Source: Oleiagrimonas sp963821885 | Lineage (GTDB): Bacteria; Pseudomonadota; Gammaproteobacteria; Xanthomonadales; Rhodanobacteraceae | Assembly (NCBI GenBank): GCA_963821885.1 | Contig: CAWGFN010000003.1 | Coordinates: forward strand, 434,001 to 498,000 | DNA length: 64,000 nt | Direction of reading: 5' to 3' | In this document: in pieces, positions 18,960-28,063 of the stretch | How positions within the stretch are numbered: position 1 is the first letter of the stretch | Layout: every line of letters begins with the position of its first letter | Translations under genes and position numbers: made by a program | Notes under the pieces: model-generated | The model's input: the letters and a program-made list of their open reading frames with translations, nothing else | The model's database searches: none | What the model was told of the DNA's origin: nothing

Positions 18960-20194
18960 ACAGGGCAAGTGCCGAGCCGCTGGACGCCGGGCAGGTGCGG
19001 GCCGACTTCCCGGTGCTCAAGCGCCAGGTGCACGGCAAGCCGCTGGTCTACCTGGACAGCGCCAACACCGGGCAGAAACCGCAGGTGGTGATCGACGCGG
19101 TCGACGCCTACTACAGCCGCTACAACGCCAACGTGGCGCGCGCGGTGCACCAGCTGGGCGAGGAAGCCACCAGCGCCTACGAGGGCGCGCGCGACGCCCT
19201 GGCGACGTTCATCGGCGCCAACCATCGCGACGAACTGGTGCTGACCTCCGGCACCACCATGGCGATCAACCTGGTGGCCTACAGCTACGCGCTGCCGCGG
19301 CTGAAGCCCGGCGACACCATCCTGGTCACCACCATGGAGCACCACGCCAACATCGTGCCGTGGCAGCTGGTGGCCGAGCGCACCGGCGCCACGGTCAAGG
19401 CCGCGCCGATCACCGCATCCGGCGAGCTGATCGTCGAGAAGTTCATCGAGATGCTGACGCCGGACGTCAAGCTGGCCGGCTTCACCCACGTCTCCAACGT
19501 GCTGGGCACGGTCAACCCGGTGCGCGAGCTGGCCCGGGCCTGCCGCGAGCGTGGCATCGCCTCGCTGGTCGACGGCTCGCAGGCCGCGCCGCACCTGCCG
19601 CTGGACGTCAAATCCATCGGCTGCGACTTCTACGCCATCACCGGCCACAAGATGGCCGGCCCGACCGGCACCGGCGTCCTGTGGGCCAGGCCGGAGCATC
19701 TTGAGGCCATGCCGCCGTTCTTCGGTGGCGGCGACATGATCGACAAGGTCAGTTTCGCCGGCACCACCTTCGCTGCCCCGCCGCACAAGTTCGAGGCCGG
19801 CACGCCCAACATCGCCGGCTTCGTCGGCCTGGGCGCGGCGGCCAACTACCTGTCCGGCCTGGGCATGGAGCGCATCGCGGCCACCGAGCAGGGCCTGCTC
19901 GAACAGGCCACCGATGCCCTGAAGCAGGTGCCTGGCCTGCGCATCTTCGGCGAGGCCGCGCACAAGGCCGCGGTGATCTCGTTCCAGATCGAGGGCGTGC
20001 AGTCGCACGACCTGGCGACGATGCTCGACCTGGAGGGCGTGGCGGTGCGTTCGGGGCACCACTGCGCGCATCCGCTGATGGATTTCTTCGGCGTGCCGGC
20101 CACGGCGCGCGCTTCGCTGGCGTTCTACAACACGCGCGAGGAGATCGACCGCCTGGTCGAGGCCATCGACAAGGTGTGCAAGCTGCTGCGCTGA
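18956..20194 (+). CDS. sufS: Cysteine desulfurase SufS
   Basis: 412 residues. This PLP enzyme releases sulfur from cysteine as a persulfide for SufB. Visible are YLDSANTGQKPQVVI, the PLP block FYAITGHKMAGPTGTGVLW with the Schiff-base lysine in GHK, and the catalytic cysteine in RSGHHCAHPLM. It is the group II, SufS-like type with a short active-site loop. No sufE or sufU partner follows; a 200-nt gap and an amidase gene come next. Confidence 0.96.
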   Translation: MNRASAEPLDAGQVRADFPVLKRQVHGKPLVYLDSANTGQKPQVVIDAVDAYYSRYNANVARAVHQLGEEATSAYEGARDALATFIGANHRDELVLTSGTTMAINLVAYSYALPRLKPGDTILVTTMEHHANIVPWQLVAERTGATVKAAPITASGELIVEKFIEMLTPDVKLAGFTHVSNVLGTVNPVRELARACRERGIASLVDGSQAAPHLPLDVKSIGCDFYAITGHKMAGPTGTGVLWARPEHLEAMPPFFGGGDMIDKVSFAGTTFAAPPHKFEAGTPNIAGFVGLGAAANYLSGLGMERIAATEQGLLEQATDALKQVPGLRIFGEAAHKAAVISFQIEGVQSHDLATMLDLEGVAVRSGHHCAHPLMDFFGVPATARASLAFYNTREEIDRLVEAIDKVCKLLR

Positions 20195-20257
20195 GCACAC
20201 GCCTGGCAGGTCCTGCCGCAGTCCGATCCCTGCGACCGCATGCCCCGTACCCGCGGC

Positions 20258-20285
20258 TTGGCATCGACCACGCGTGGGGTATGCT
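20258..20285 (+). promoter_or_regulatory. Candidate promoter of the amidase gene
   Basis: TTGGCA (20258-20263) and TATGCT (20280-20285) are 16 nt apart, 109 nt before the amidase ATG, in the only sizeable gap after sufS. This would give the amidase its own transcript apart from suf. Confidence 0.45.
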
Positions 20286-20394
20286 CGATGGCGCATCGCA
20301 GGACAGCACGCGAGGCCCAGGGAACGAGGGCAGACCTTCGCCATCGCGGGCGCGGCCGGAGCGGACGCGCGCGCACCATCCACCGGGATTCGCC

Positions 20395-22200
20395 ATGAAG
20401 ACACGCAGAGACTTCCTCACCCAGGCCCCGCTCGGGCTGTTCGGCCTTGCCGCCGCCGCGCGCGTGGGCGCGCAGACCACCGATGCGTCCAGGCCTGCGC
20501 CGGGCACGCCCGCCGCCTTCAACACCTCGCCGGCCACCGGCCCGGATGTGACGCCGGGCACCTTCGCCGAGGCCGAGAAACTGGTGCAGGTGACCAACAC
20601 ACCGGCCCAGCGCCTGATGATGGTGGGCAACTGGCGCACCTCGATGGCGGGCCAGCTCGAGCGCCGCACCGGTCCGCGCAAGGTCGCGCTGGCCGACGGC
20701 GGCGGCACCTCGCCGGCCACGGTGTGGGACCCGGTCCTCAAGGGCCACACGGCTGGCCCCTCGCGCGACCGCTTCGTGCCCAGCGGCGTGAAGGTCGGGC
20801 CGCTGCCGTCCAGCGACGAGGCGATCGCGTTCGCGCCGGTCACCCACCTGTCGCACTGGATCCGCACGCGCAAGCTCAGCTCCGAGCGCCTGACGAAGAT
20901 CTACATCGACCGCATCAAGCGCCATGACCCCAAGCTGCTGTGCGTGATCACGCTGATGGAGGAACAGGCACTGAAACAGGCACGGCAGGCCGACCGCGAG
21001 ATCGCCGCCGGCAAGTACCGCGGCCCGCTGCACGGCATGCCCTGGGGCGGCAAGGACCTGCTGGACACCGCCGGCGTGCGCACCACCTGGGGCGCCGAGC
21101 CGTTCCGCAACCGCGTGCCCGACCGCGACGCCACCGTGGTCCGTCGCCTGCACGAGGCCGGCGCGGTGATGCTGGCCAAGCTCAGCCTCGGCGCGCTGGC
21201 GCTGAACGACGTGTGGTTCGGCGGACAGACCAAGAATCCATGGATTCCCGAGGAAGGCTCGGGTGGCTCCAGTGCCGGTCCGGCCTCGGCCACGGGATCC
21301 GGACTGGTCGCCTTCGCCATCGGCAGCGAGACCCAGGGCAGCATCATCGACCCGTGCATGCGCTGCGGCACCACCGGCCTGCGCCCGACCTTCGGCCGCG
21401 TGGCGCGCACCGGCGCCATGACGCTGTGCTGGTCCATGGACAAGCTGGGCCCGATCGCGCGTTCGGTCGAGGACACCATGCTGGTGCTGCATGCCATCAC
21501 CGGTCCGGACGAGGAAGACGTCTACAGCGTGCCCAGCCACCTGGACTACGACGCGAAGGCGTCGGTGAAGGGCCTGAAAGTCGGCTACTTCCCCAAGTGG
21601 ATGCACGAGGCGCCGGCCACCGAGGTCGACCGTCAGGCGCTGGAGACCGTGCGCAAGCTCGGCATGCATGCCAGGGAAGTGTCGCTGCCGGACTGGCACT
21701 ACGACGACCTCAACCTGCTGCTGTTCGCCGAGGCCGCGGCCGCGTTCGAGGAGCTGACCCTGAGCGGCAAGGTCGACGAGCTGAGCATGCAGACGCCCGA
21801 TTCCTGGCCCAACCTGTTCCGCGAGTCGCGCTTCCTGTCGGCGGTCGACTTCGTGCAGGCCGATCGCCTGCGGCGCAAGGTGGCGATGCAGATGCAGCGC
21901 GTGATGTCGGAAGTGGACCTGCTGCTGGTGCCGTCGATGCGTGACGAGATGATGGTGATCAGCAACATGACCGGGCAGCCGTCGCTGACCCTGCGCGCCG
22001 GCTTCATCGAGGTCAGCCAGGCGCGCAGCGACTGGGCCCCGGATCCGCGGCACCCGCTGCCGACCTTCAGCCCGCCGCGCCGCGCGCCCTACGGCGTGAC
22101 CCTGGTCGGCCGCCTGTTCGAGGAAGGCGTGATGGCGCGTGCCGGCCTTGCCCTGGAGCGTGCCTTCGGCGTCGCCGACCAGCGGCCGCCGGGCTTCTGA
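20395..22200 (+). CDS. Exported amidase-signature family hydrolase
   Basis: 601 residues, long for the family because of an N-terminal extension. It opens MKTRRDFLTQAPLGLFGLAAAARVGAQ, a twin-arginine-type signal, so the enzyme is probably folded before export to the periplasm. The Ser-Ser-Lys catalytic machinery is visible: Lys in PWGGKDLLDTAG, the glycine/serine loop in EGSGGSSAGPASATGSG, and GSETQGSIIDPC. Amidase-signature enzymes cleave amide bonds of varied substrates; which one is not evident. It interrupts the suf-associated genes and has its own candidate promoter and downstream hairpin. Confidence 0.88.
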   Translation: MKTRRDFLTQAPLGLFGLAAAARVGAQTTDASRPAPGTPAAFNTSPATGPDVTPGTFAEAEKLVQVTNTPAQRLMMVGNWRTSMAGQLERRTGPRKVALADGGGTSPATVWDPVLKGHTAGPSRDRFVPSGVKVGPLPSSDEAIAFAPVTHLSHWIRTRKLSSERLTKIYIDRIKRHDPKLLCVITLMEEQALKQARQADREIAAGKYRGPLHGMPWGGKDLLDTAGVRTTWGAEPFRNRVPDRDATVVRRLHEAGAVMLAKLSLGALALNDVWFGGQTKNPWIPEEGSGGSSAGPASATGSGLVAFAIGSETQGSIIDPCMRCGTTGLRPTFGRVARTGAMTLCWSMDKLGPIARSVEDTMLVLHAITGPDEEDVYSVPSHLDYDAKASVKGLKVGYFPKWMHEAPATEVDRQALETVRKLGMHAREVSLPDWHYDDLNLLLFAEAAAAFEELTLSGKVDELSMQTPDSWPNLFRESRFLSAVDFVQADRLRRKVAMQMQRVMSEVDLLLVPSMRDEMMVISNMTGQPSLTLRAGFIEVSQARSDWAPDPRHPLPTFSPPRRAPYGVTLVGRLFEEGVMARAGLALERAFGVADQRPPGF

Positions 22201-22206
22201 GTCAAG

Positions 22207-22238
22207 CCGCCCGGCGCGCCCGCATGGGCGCCGGGCGG
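22207..22238 (+). terminator. GC-rich hairpin after the amidase gene
   Basis: An 11-bp stem pairs 22207-22217 (CCGCCCGGCGC) with 22228-22238 (GCGCCGGGCGG) across a 10-nt loop, 7 nt after the amidase stop. There is no T-run, so termination is plausible but unproven. A -10-like TATCAT follows at 22243-22248 before the next gene. Confidence 0.45.
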
Positions 22239-22280
22239 GCGTTATCATCGCCTACCGACCCGACCTCGCCGATCCGCTTC

Positions 22281-22832
22281 ATGACTCCGACCGAAACCCT
22301 TTCATTCCGTGATGCCGCGGCCACCGACGTGCCCGCCATCGTGGCCCTGGTGCAGTCCGCCTACCGCGGTGACGCCAGTCGCGCCGGCTGGACCACCGAG
22401 GCCGACGTGCTCGACGGCCAGCGCATCGACCCCGAGGGCGTCGCCGAGGCCATCGCCCGTCCCGACAGCGAGGTACTGCTGGCCGAACGCGCGGGCGACC
22501 TGCTGGCCTGCGCGCACATCGAGAAACGCGGCGCCGACGGCTATTTCGGCATGTTCGCGGTTTCGCCCGGCCTGCAGAACGGCGGCATCGGCCGCCAGGT
22601 GCTGGCCGAGGCCGAGCGCCGCGTGGCCGGGGACTTCGGTTGCACGCGCCTGCGCATGACCGTGATCGACCTGCGCGAGGAACTCATCGCCTGGTACGAG
22701 CGCCGCGGCTACCGGCGCACCGGCGAGCACGCGGCGTTCCCCTACGGCGACGAGCGCTTCGGCATCCCGCGCCGCGACGACCTGCGCTTCGAATGGCTGG
22801 AAAAGGACCTGGCGAAGGAGGATGCCGCATGA
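22281..22832 (+). CDS. GNAT-family N-acetyltransferase
   Basis: 183 residues with the acetyl-CoA fold: FRDAAATDVPAIVALVQSAY at the N-terminus, the core strand GYFGMFAVSPGLQNGGIGRQ with the pyrophosphate-binding loop, and LIAWYERRGYRRTGE near the end. It probably acetylates an amine of a small molecule or protein; the target is unknown. The ATG at 22281 is chosen because the domain begins there. Its stop overlaps the Rieske protein start (ATGA), tying it functionally to that gene. Confidence 0.85.
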   Translation: MTPTETLSFRDAAATDVPAIVALVQSAYRGDASRAGWTTEADVLDGQRIDPEGVAEAIARPDSEVLLAERAGDLLACAHIEKRGADGYFGMFAVSPGLQNGGIGRQVLAEAERRVAGDFGCTRLRMTVIDLREELIAWYERRGYRRTGEHAAFPYGDERFGIPRRDDLRFEWLEKDLAKEDAA

Positions 22833-23149
22833 GTGAATGGATCCGCGTGTGCGACCGTGGCGAGATGCTGCCGGGCGAGTTCAAGGTGGTCTGGGACGAG
22901 GACACCCCGATCGCCGTGTACAACATCGACGGCGACTTCTACGCCATCGAGGACACCTGCAGCCACGACAACGGCGAGCTGGCCGGCGGCGAGGTGCACG
23001 GTTTCGACGTCGAGTGCCCGCGCCACGGCGCGCGCTTCGACGTGCGCAGCGGCGCCGTCACCGCGCCGCCGGCGGTCGAGCCCATCGCCAGTTTCCCGGT
23101 GCGCGACGCGGACGGGGTCATCTGGACCCGCGACGACCGCTTCGACTGA
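22829..23149 (+). CDS. Rieske-type [2Fe-2S] ferredoxin
   Basis: 106 residues, a complete Rieske domain. Cluster ligands are Cys44 and His46 (CSHDN) and Cys63 and His66 (CPRHG). It has no transmembrane anchor, so it is a soluble electron carrier like the ferredoxin subunits of non-heme iron oxygenases. No oxygenase gene is adjacent. Small Rieske proteins are known companions of suf operons, and this one lies in the tail of such a region; a role in Fe-S assembly or repair is inference. Confidence 0.92.
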   Translation: MSEWIRVCDRGEMLPGEFKVVWDEDTPIAVYNIDGDFYAIEDTCSHDNGELAGGEVHGFDVECPRHGARFDVRSGAVTAPPAVEPIASFPVRDADGVIWTRDDRFD

Positions 23150-23341
23150 CGTGGCGCCGCGCGGCCATGGTCCGATGGATCGCCGCGGCCGGGTGGGCGG
23201 CGCGAGCCGAAAGCACCGATAGCACTTTCCGATGCATCCCGCGGCGGGCATGATGCGCCATCGCGGCTGGCATCGCGGTCAGGCCATGCCGACGCCCGTG
23301 ATTCATGCCCTCCCGTTTTGTCGCTGGAGTCGACCAAGGCA

Positions 23342-24109
23342 ATGAAGCGACGCATCGTGACATTCGTGATCCTGTTCGGGCTCTACCAGGGCGCCGAGGG
23401 CATCGGGGCCAGGCTGCTGCACAGCTTTGCCGTGCAGGCCGGCTTGATGGTGGCCTGCGTCCTGGTCGCCTGGCCGCTGGGTCGCTGGATGGGCTGGCGC
23501 GGGTACCGGGCCTACGCACTGGAGGGGCGCGCATGGCTGTCCTGGCTATTCGCTGGTCTGCTGCTGATGACCCTGGCCAATCTGGCGGCCCTGGCGCTGG
23601 GCCTGGGGCTGGGCTGTTTCGCGTGGCAGCCCGCCGGACACGTCGACCTGGCGGCCCTGGCGCCTCGTGCGTTGCTGGTGGCCGCGTTCTCCACCTTCGT
23701 GCCGTCGATCGCCGAGGACATACTGACCCGCGGATTCTGGTGGCGCGCATCGGGCATACAGTGGCGCGGGGGTGTGTTCGTGGCCGTTTCGGCGGTGCTG
23801 TACACGCTCAATCACATCTATCGACTCGGCAACGGCCCCAGCGAATGGCTTATGCTGTTCTGCTTTGGCATCGCCTACGCTAGCGCCATGCTGGGCAGCG
23901 GTTCGCTGTGGTCGGCGGTCGGCCTGCACTGGGGGTGGAATCTCTCCAACGCCGTGTTCGGAGGCATGCTGCCGGTGACCGTGGTCGACCATGCCGCGGC
24001 GCAGCAGCTGTGGGCCCTGGTCAACCTGGTGGTGGCGCTGGTGGTGCTCCTGTTGCCGCGTGCCGGCCCTGGGCGATCGGCTTTGAATGCCGGCCGCGCC
24101 GTGGCATAA
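23342..24109 (+). CDS. CPBP-family intramembrane metalloprotease
   Basis: 255 residues with about seven hydrophobic helices. The three CPBP/Rce1-like motifs are present: AEDILTRGFWWR (motif 1, EDxxxR in place of the usual EExxxR), LNHIYRL and GLHWGWNLSNAVFG. These glutamate/histidine membrane proteases cleave within or near the bilayer; in bacteria some act in immunity or maturation of small peptides. The second Glu of motif 1 is Asp here. It stands alone, 192 nt after the Rieske gene, and no substrate is evident. Confidence 0.85.
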   Translation: MKRRIVTFVILFGLYQGAEGIGARLLHSFAVQAGLMVACVLVAWPLGRWMGWRGYRAYALEGRAWLSWLFAGLLLMTLANLAALALGLGLGCFAWQPAGHVDLAALAPRALLVAAFSTFVPSIAEDILTRGFWWRASGIQWRGGVFVAVSAVLYTLNHIYRLGNGPSEWLMLFCFGIAYASAMLGSGSLWSAVGLHWGWNLSNAVFGGMLPVTVVDHAAAQQLWALVNLVVALVVLLLPRAGPGRSALNAGRAVA

Positions 24110-24184
24110 AAGTGACGCAACTCCCGGAATTGCAGTGAAAAAGGAAAGGACATCGAAAGGCTGCGCCCCTAGCATGGAACGCCA

Positions 24185-24907
24185 ATGAACCTCTCTGGAA
24201 GTACCGCCTTGCGCGATTGGACGATCCTGTGTGACTTCGATGGCACCATTGCCCTCGACGACGTGACCGATGCGCTGCTCAAGCGCTTCGCCGCGCCCGA
24301 GTGGGAGATGATCGAGGCCCGCTGGCGCGCCGGTGAGATCGGCTCGCGCGAGTGCATGAGTCGCCAGGTGGCGCTGATCGATGCCTCCCTGGAGCAGATC
24401 GACGCGGTTCTGGACGCGCTGCCCATCGATCCGGCCTTTCCCGCCTTCGTCGCCGATGCGCGCCGTCGCGGCATGGCCGTGCAGGTGGTCAGCGACGGCC
24501 TGGACCACGCCATCCACCGCATGCTTTCGCGGCATGGCCTGGACGACCTGCCGATCCGAGCCAACCGCCTGCTGCACGACGGCGACCGCGGCTGGCAACT
24601 GCTTTCGCCACACGCCAGCCCGGTGTGCGCCGCCGCCAGCGGCACCTGCAAGTGCGCGGTCTCGAGCGGTCACTCCAGGGTGCTGATGATCGGCGACGGC
24701 CAGTCCGATTTCTGCGTGGCCGGCCAGGCCGACTACGTGTTCGCCAAGCACAAGCTGATCACCCATTGCCGTCGCGAGGGCATCGCCCACAGCGCGATGG
24801 TCGATTTCGCCGACGCCCGCGCGTTGCTCGCCGACCTGCCCGAGCGGGTTCGCGAGACCGCGACTGGCTTCACCGCACCCCTTCCCCTGCGAGTCACCAC
24901 TGCATGA
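24185..24907 (+). CDS. MtnX-like HAD-IB family phosphatase
   Basis: 240 residues. HAD motif I is at the start (WTILCDFDGTIALDD), motif II in VQVVSDGLDH, and motif III/IV in LMIGDGQSDFCVA. The family includes phosphoserine phosphatase and MtnX, which dephosphorylate small metabolites. It overlaps the following class III aminotransferase by ATGA, so the two enzymes probably act in sequence, for example phosphatase with transaminase on an amino-alcohol or amino-acid precursor. That coupling is inferred from the overlap only. Confidence 0.88.
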   Translation: MNLSGSTALRDWTILCDFDGTIALDDVTDALLKRFAAPEWEMIEARWRAGEIGSRECMSRQVALIDASLEQIDAVLDALPIDPAFPAFVADARRRGMAVQVVSDGLDHAIHRMLSRHGLDDLPIRANRLLHDGDRGWQLLSPHASPVCAAASGTCKCAVSSGHSRVLMIGDGQSDFCVAGQADYVFAKHKLITHCRREGIAHSAMVDFADARALLADLPERVRETATGFTAPLPLRVTTA

Positions 24908-26316
24908 ACAGCGTTCTCAAGGCCGCCCCGGCCGATACTGCCGCCGACGAGGCGGCCCTGCTGGCCGACGAGGCGAAGTACTGCTCCTTCGGCGACACCG
25001 TCCACTACACCGACCCGCCGAAGCTGTTCGATCGCTGCGAAGGCAGCTACATGTTCGATTCGGCCGGGCTTCCGTATCTCGACCTGCAGATGTGGTACTC
25101 GGCGGTCAATTTCGGCTACGCCAACGAGCGCCTGAACAACGCGCTCAAGCGCCAGATCGACCACCTGCCGCAGGTGGCCAGCCAGTACCTGCATCGCGAG
25201 AAGATCGAGCTGGCACGCACCATCGCGGTCGACGCCGAGCGCAAGTTCGGCCTGCCGGGCCGCGTGCACTTCAACGTCGGCGGCGCGCAGGCGGTGGAGG
25301 ACTCGCTGAAGATCATTCGCAACTACACCGGCGGCAAGAGCATGATGTTCGCCTTCGAGGGCGGCTATCACGGCCGTACCCTGGGCGCCTCGGCGATCAC
25401 CTCCAGCTACCGCTACCGCCGCCGCTACGGCCACTTCGGCGAGCGCGCGATGTTCCTGCCGTATCCGTATCCGTTCCGTCGTCCGAAGGGCATGGACAAG
25501 GAAGAGTACGGCGAGCACCTGGTGGCCGAGTTCGCGCGACTGTTCGAGACCGAATACCACGGCGTGTGGGACCCGAAGGTCCGTGAGTGCGAGTACGCGG
25601 CCTTCTACGTCGAGCCGCTGCAGGGCACCGGCGGCTACATCGTCCCGCCGATGAACTACTTCAAGGGCCTGAAGAAGGTCCTGGACGAGTACGGCATCCT
25701 GATGGTCTCCGACGAGATCCAGATGGGCTTCTTCCGCACCGGCAAGCTGTGGTCGATCGAGCACTTCGGCGTGACCCCGGACGTGATCGTGTTCGGCAAG
25801 GCGCTGACCAACGGCCTGAACCCGCTGTCGGGCCTGTGGGCGCGCGAGGAACTGATCAACCCCGAGGTGTTCCCGCCGGGCTCGACGCACTCGACCTTCA
25901 ACGCCAACCCGCTGGGCACCGCGGTCGGCCTGGAGGCGATGAAGATGATGCACGAGACCGACTACGAGGCCATGGTCATGGCCAAGGGCGCGCATTTCCT
26001 GGAGGGCCTCAAGGACCTGGCCAAGCGCCACAAGGAAATCGGCGACGTCGACGGCCTGGGCCTGGCGCTGCGCGCGGAGATCTGCACCGAGGACGGCTTC
26101 ACCCCGAACAAGGCGCTGGTCGATCGCATGGTCGACATCGGCCTGGCCGGCGACCTGGAGCACAACGGCAAGAAGATCGGCCTGGTGCTGGACATCGGCG
26201 GCTACTACAAGAACGTCATCACCCTGGCGCCCTCGCTGCACATCACCACCGAGGAGATCGACCTGGGCATCGCGTTGCTGGACCAGCTGCTGACCAAGGC
26301 CAAGCGTGGCGGCTGA
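24904..26316 (+). CDS. Class III PLP-dependent aminotransferase
   Basis: 470 residues. The fold-type I class III pattern is clear: LDLQMWYSAVNFGYANERLN, HFNVGGAQAVEDSLKI, the phosphate-binding GGYHGRTLGASAITSSYRYR, VEPLQGTGGY, LMVSDEIQMGF and Schiff-base lysine in DVIVFGKALTNG. Class III enzymes transaminate omega- or alpha-amino groups. Its closest look is the aspartate-aminotransferase-like branch, but the substrate is not determined. It is translationally coupled to the HAD phosphatase and converges on the ketoacyl synthase/ACP genes. Confidence 0.9.
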   Translation: MNSVLKAAPADTAADEAALLADEAKYCSFGDTVHYTDPPKLFDRCEGSYMFDSAGLPYLDLQMWYSAVNFGYANERLNNALKRQIDHLPQVASQYLHREKIELARTIAVDAERKFGLPGRVHFNVGGAQAVEDSLKIIRNYTGGKSMMFAFEGGYHGRTLGASAITSSYRYRRRYGHFGERAMFLPYPYPFRRPKGMDKEEYGEHLVAEFARLFETEYHGVWDPKVRECEYAAFYVEPLQGTGGYIVPPMNYFKGLKKVLDEYGILMVSDEIQMGFFRTGKLWSIEHFGVTPDVIVFGKALTNGLNPLSGLWAREELINPEVFPPGSTHSTFNANPLGTAVGLEAMKMMHETDYEAMVMAKGAHFLEGLKDLAKRHKEIGDVDGLGLALRAEICTEDGFTPNKALVDRMVDIGLAGDLEHNGKKIGLVLDIGGYYKNVITLAPSLHITTEEIDLGIALLDQLLTKAKRGG

Positions 26317-26359
26317 TACCGGCGCATGATCCGTATCGCGGGGGAATCCGCGACCCGAC

Positions 26360-26383
26360 CGCCCCGGTGTTCGCACCGGGGCG
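26360..26383. terminator. Hairpin between convergent aminotransferase and ketoacyl synthase genes
   Basis: A 10-bp perfect stem pairs CGCCCCGGTG (26360-26369) with CACCGGGGCG (26374-26383) around TTCG. The plus strand continues TTGTCTT, a weak T-rich tail. It probably ends the aminotransferase transcript. Confidence 0.7.
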
Positions 26384-26418
26384 TTGTCTTGTGCGCGAGG
26401 GTGAAACCGGCTGCCGGC

Positions 26419-27636
26419 TCAGTCGGCGAATCGGCGCAGGGCCAGCACCGCGTTGAGGCCGCCGAAGGCAAAGGAATTGGACAGCGCCGCGTCCACGCGA
26501 AGTTCACGCGCGGTGTTGGGCACGTAGTCCAGGTCGCACTCGGGGTCGGGGTCGAGGAAGTTGGCGGTCGGCGGCACCACGTTCTCGTGGATGGCGCCGA
26601 TGGCGGCCACCAGCTCCAGGGCGCCGGCCGCGCCCAGCGCATGCCCGTGCACGCCCTTGGTCGACGACACCGCCACGCGGTCGGCATGCTCGCCGAACAC
26701 CGCGCGGATGGCCTTCGACTCGGTCGGGTCGTTGGCCGGTGTCGCGGTGCCGTGGGCGTTGATGTAGGCCACCTGCCCGGGCGCCAGGCCGGCGTCGTCC
26801 ATGGCCGCCCGGATGGCCGACGCCATGCCGTCCACGGACGGCGCGACGATGTCGCCGGCATCCGCGCTCATGCCGCAGCCGGCCAGTTCGGCGAGGATGT
26901 TGGCGCCGCGCGCGCGGGCGCGCTCGAGGGTCTCCAGCACGAACATGCCCGCGCCTTCGCCCAGCACCAGTCCGCGGCGCTGCTTGCAGAAGGGTCGGCA
27001 GGTGTCGTCGGCGACCACGCGCATGGCTTCCCAGGCGCGGATGCCGGGCAGGCTCATGCAGGCCTCGGTGCCGCCGACGAGGGCGGCATCGGCCAGGCCG
27101 GCGCGCATCATCAGCGCGGCCTGGATGATGGCGTGGTTGGACGAGGCGCAGGCGCTGACCACGCCGAAGGCGGGGCCGGTGACGCCGAACTCCATGCTCA
27201 CGTGGCTGGCCGGTGCGTTGGGCATCATGCGCACGATCGACAGCGGGTGCACGCGCGAGCTGTTGTCGCGGTAGACCTTGCGGCACTGCTCGTCGCGCGC
27301 CAGTTCGCCGCCGACGCCGGTTCCGATGACCGTCGCGGTGCGCCCAGCCAGGTTGCCGGCGGTGAAATCGATGCCCGATTGCGCCACGGCCTCGCGCGCG
27401 GCGACCAGGGTCATCTGCGCGGTGCGGTCGAGCAGGCCGAGGCGGGTGGCGTCGAAGTGCCGGGCCGGATCGAATTCGCCGGCCTGGGCGGCCACCTTCA
27501 TGCGAAAGGTGGCGTCCTCGGGCGGGACCAGTGGCGCGATGCCGCTGCGCGCGTCGCGCATGGCCGTCCAGAGGGCGTCGGCGCCCATGCCACAGGCGCT
27601 GATCGCGCCCATGCCGGTGATGACAATGCGTTGCAT
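26419..27636 (-). CDS. Beta-ketoacyl-ACP synthase (FabF/NodE-like)
   Basis: 405 residues. A complete condensing enzyme with the Cys-His-His triad: Cys in VVSACASSNHA, His in INAHGTATPANDPTE and His in GVHGHALGAAGALE. It would join malonyl-ACP to an acyl primer. The gene lies outside any fab cluster and 41 nt after its own ACP, like nodFE pairs, so it likely serves a specialised acyl chain rather than bulk fatty-acid synthesis. I use the ATG at 27636; a TTG two codons upstream is possible. Confidence 0.92.
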   Translation of the reverse strand: MQRIVITGMGAISACGMGADALWTAMRDARSGIAPLVPPEDATFRMKVAAQAGEFDPARHFDATRLGLLDRTAQMTLVAAREAVAQSGIDFTAGNLAGRTATVIGTGVGGELARDEQCRKVYRDNSSRVHPLSIVRMMPNAPASHVSMEFGVTGPAFGVVSACASSNHAIIQAALMMRAGLADAALVGGTEACMSLPGIRAWEAMRVVADDTCRPFCKQRRGLVLGEGAGMFVLETLERARARGANILAELAGCGMSADAGDIVAPSVDGMASAIRAAMDDAGLAPGQVAYINAHGTATPANDPTESKAIRAVFGEHADRVAVSSTKGVHGHALGAAGALELVAAIGAIHENVVPPTANFLDPDPECDLDYVPNTARELRVDAALSNSFAFGGLNAVLALRRFAD

Positions 27637-27677
27637 GCTCAATTCCCGTGGTCGTGCAGGGTGAGGCAGGTTGCCGC

Positions 27678-27947
27678 TCAGGCCGTGTCGCCGGATTCAC
27701 TCTGCTTGGCGGCCAGCGCCTCGTTGACGGCATCGACCAGGCCCTGCGCCGAGTCGGTGTCGAAATTGGGGTCGCGATCGGGCATGGTGATGTCGAAGTG
27801 TTCCTCGATATCGAAGATGATCTCGATGGCCTCGAGCGAGGCGATGTTGAGATCCTTGAGGGTCGATTCGGGCTTGACCTGCGCGACGTCGACCTTGCCG
27901 TGCTCGGCAATGATCTTGAAGACCTGGTCCTGGATGGATCCGCTCAT
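27678..27947 (-). CDS. Dedicated acyl carrier protein
   Basis: 89 residues, an acidic four-helix ACP. The phosphopantetheine serine is Ser37 in LNIASLEAIEIIFDIEEHFD; the usual Asp-Ser-Leu is Ala-Ser-Leu here, a variation seen in NodF-like carriers. The downstream partner is the ketoacyl synthase, and the FemAB/GNAT-type acyltransferase gene is divergent with 116 nt between starts. This suggests that the ACP-bound chain is handed to that transferase. The start at 27947 fits domain length; earlier codons are Arg/Pro-rich noise. Confidence 0.92.
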   Translation of the reverse strand: MSGSIQDQVFKIIAEHGKVDVAQVKPESTLKDLNIASLEAIEIIFDIEEHFDITMPDRDPNFDTDSAQGLVDAVNEALAAKQSESGDTA

Positions 27948-28063
27948 GTCGGGACTCCCGTTCGGGGGGCTGGGCCGTACACTGCATGCACGGGATGGAC
28001 GCGCCATGCAGAACGGTACCGGAGCAGCCGTTCATACCGCAATCTAGACAGTCAATCTTGCAC

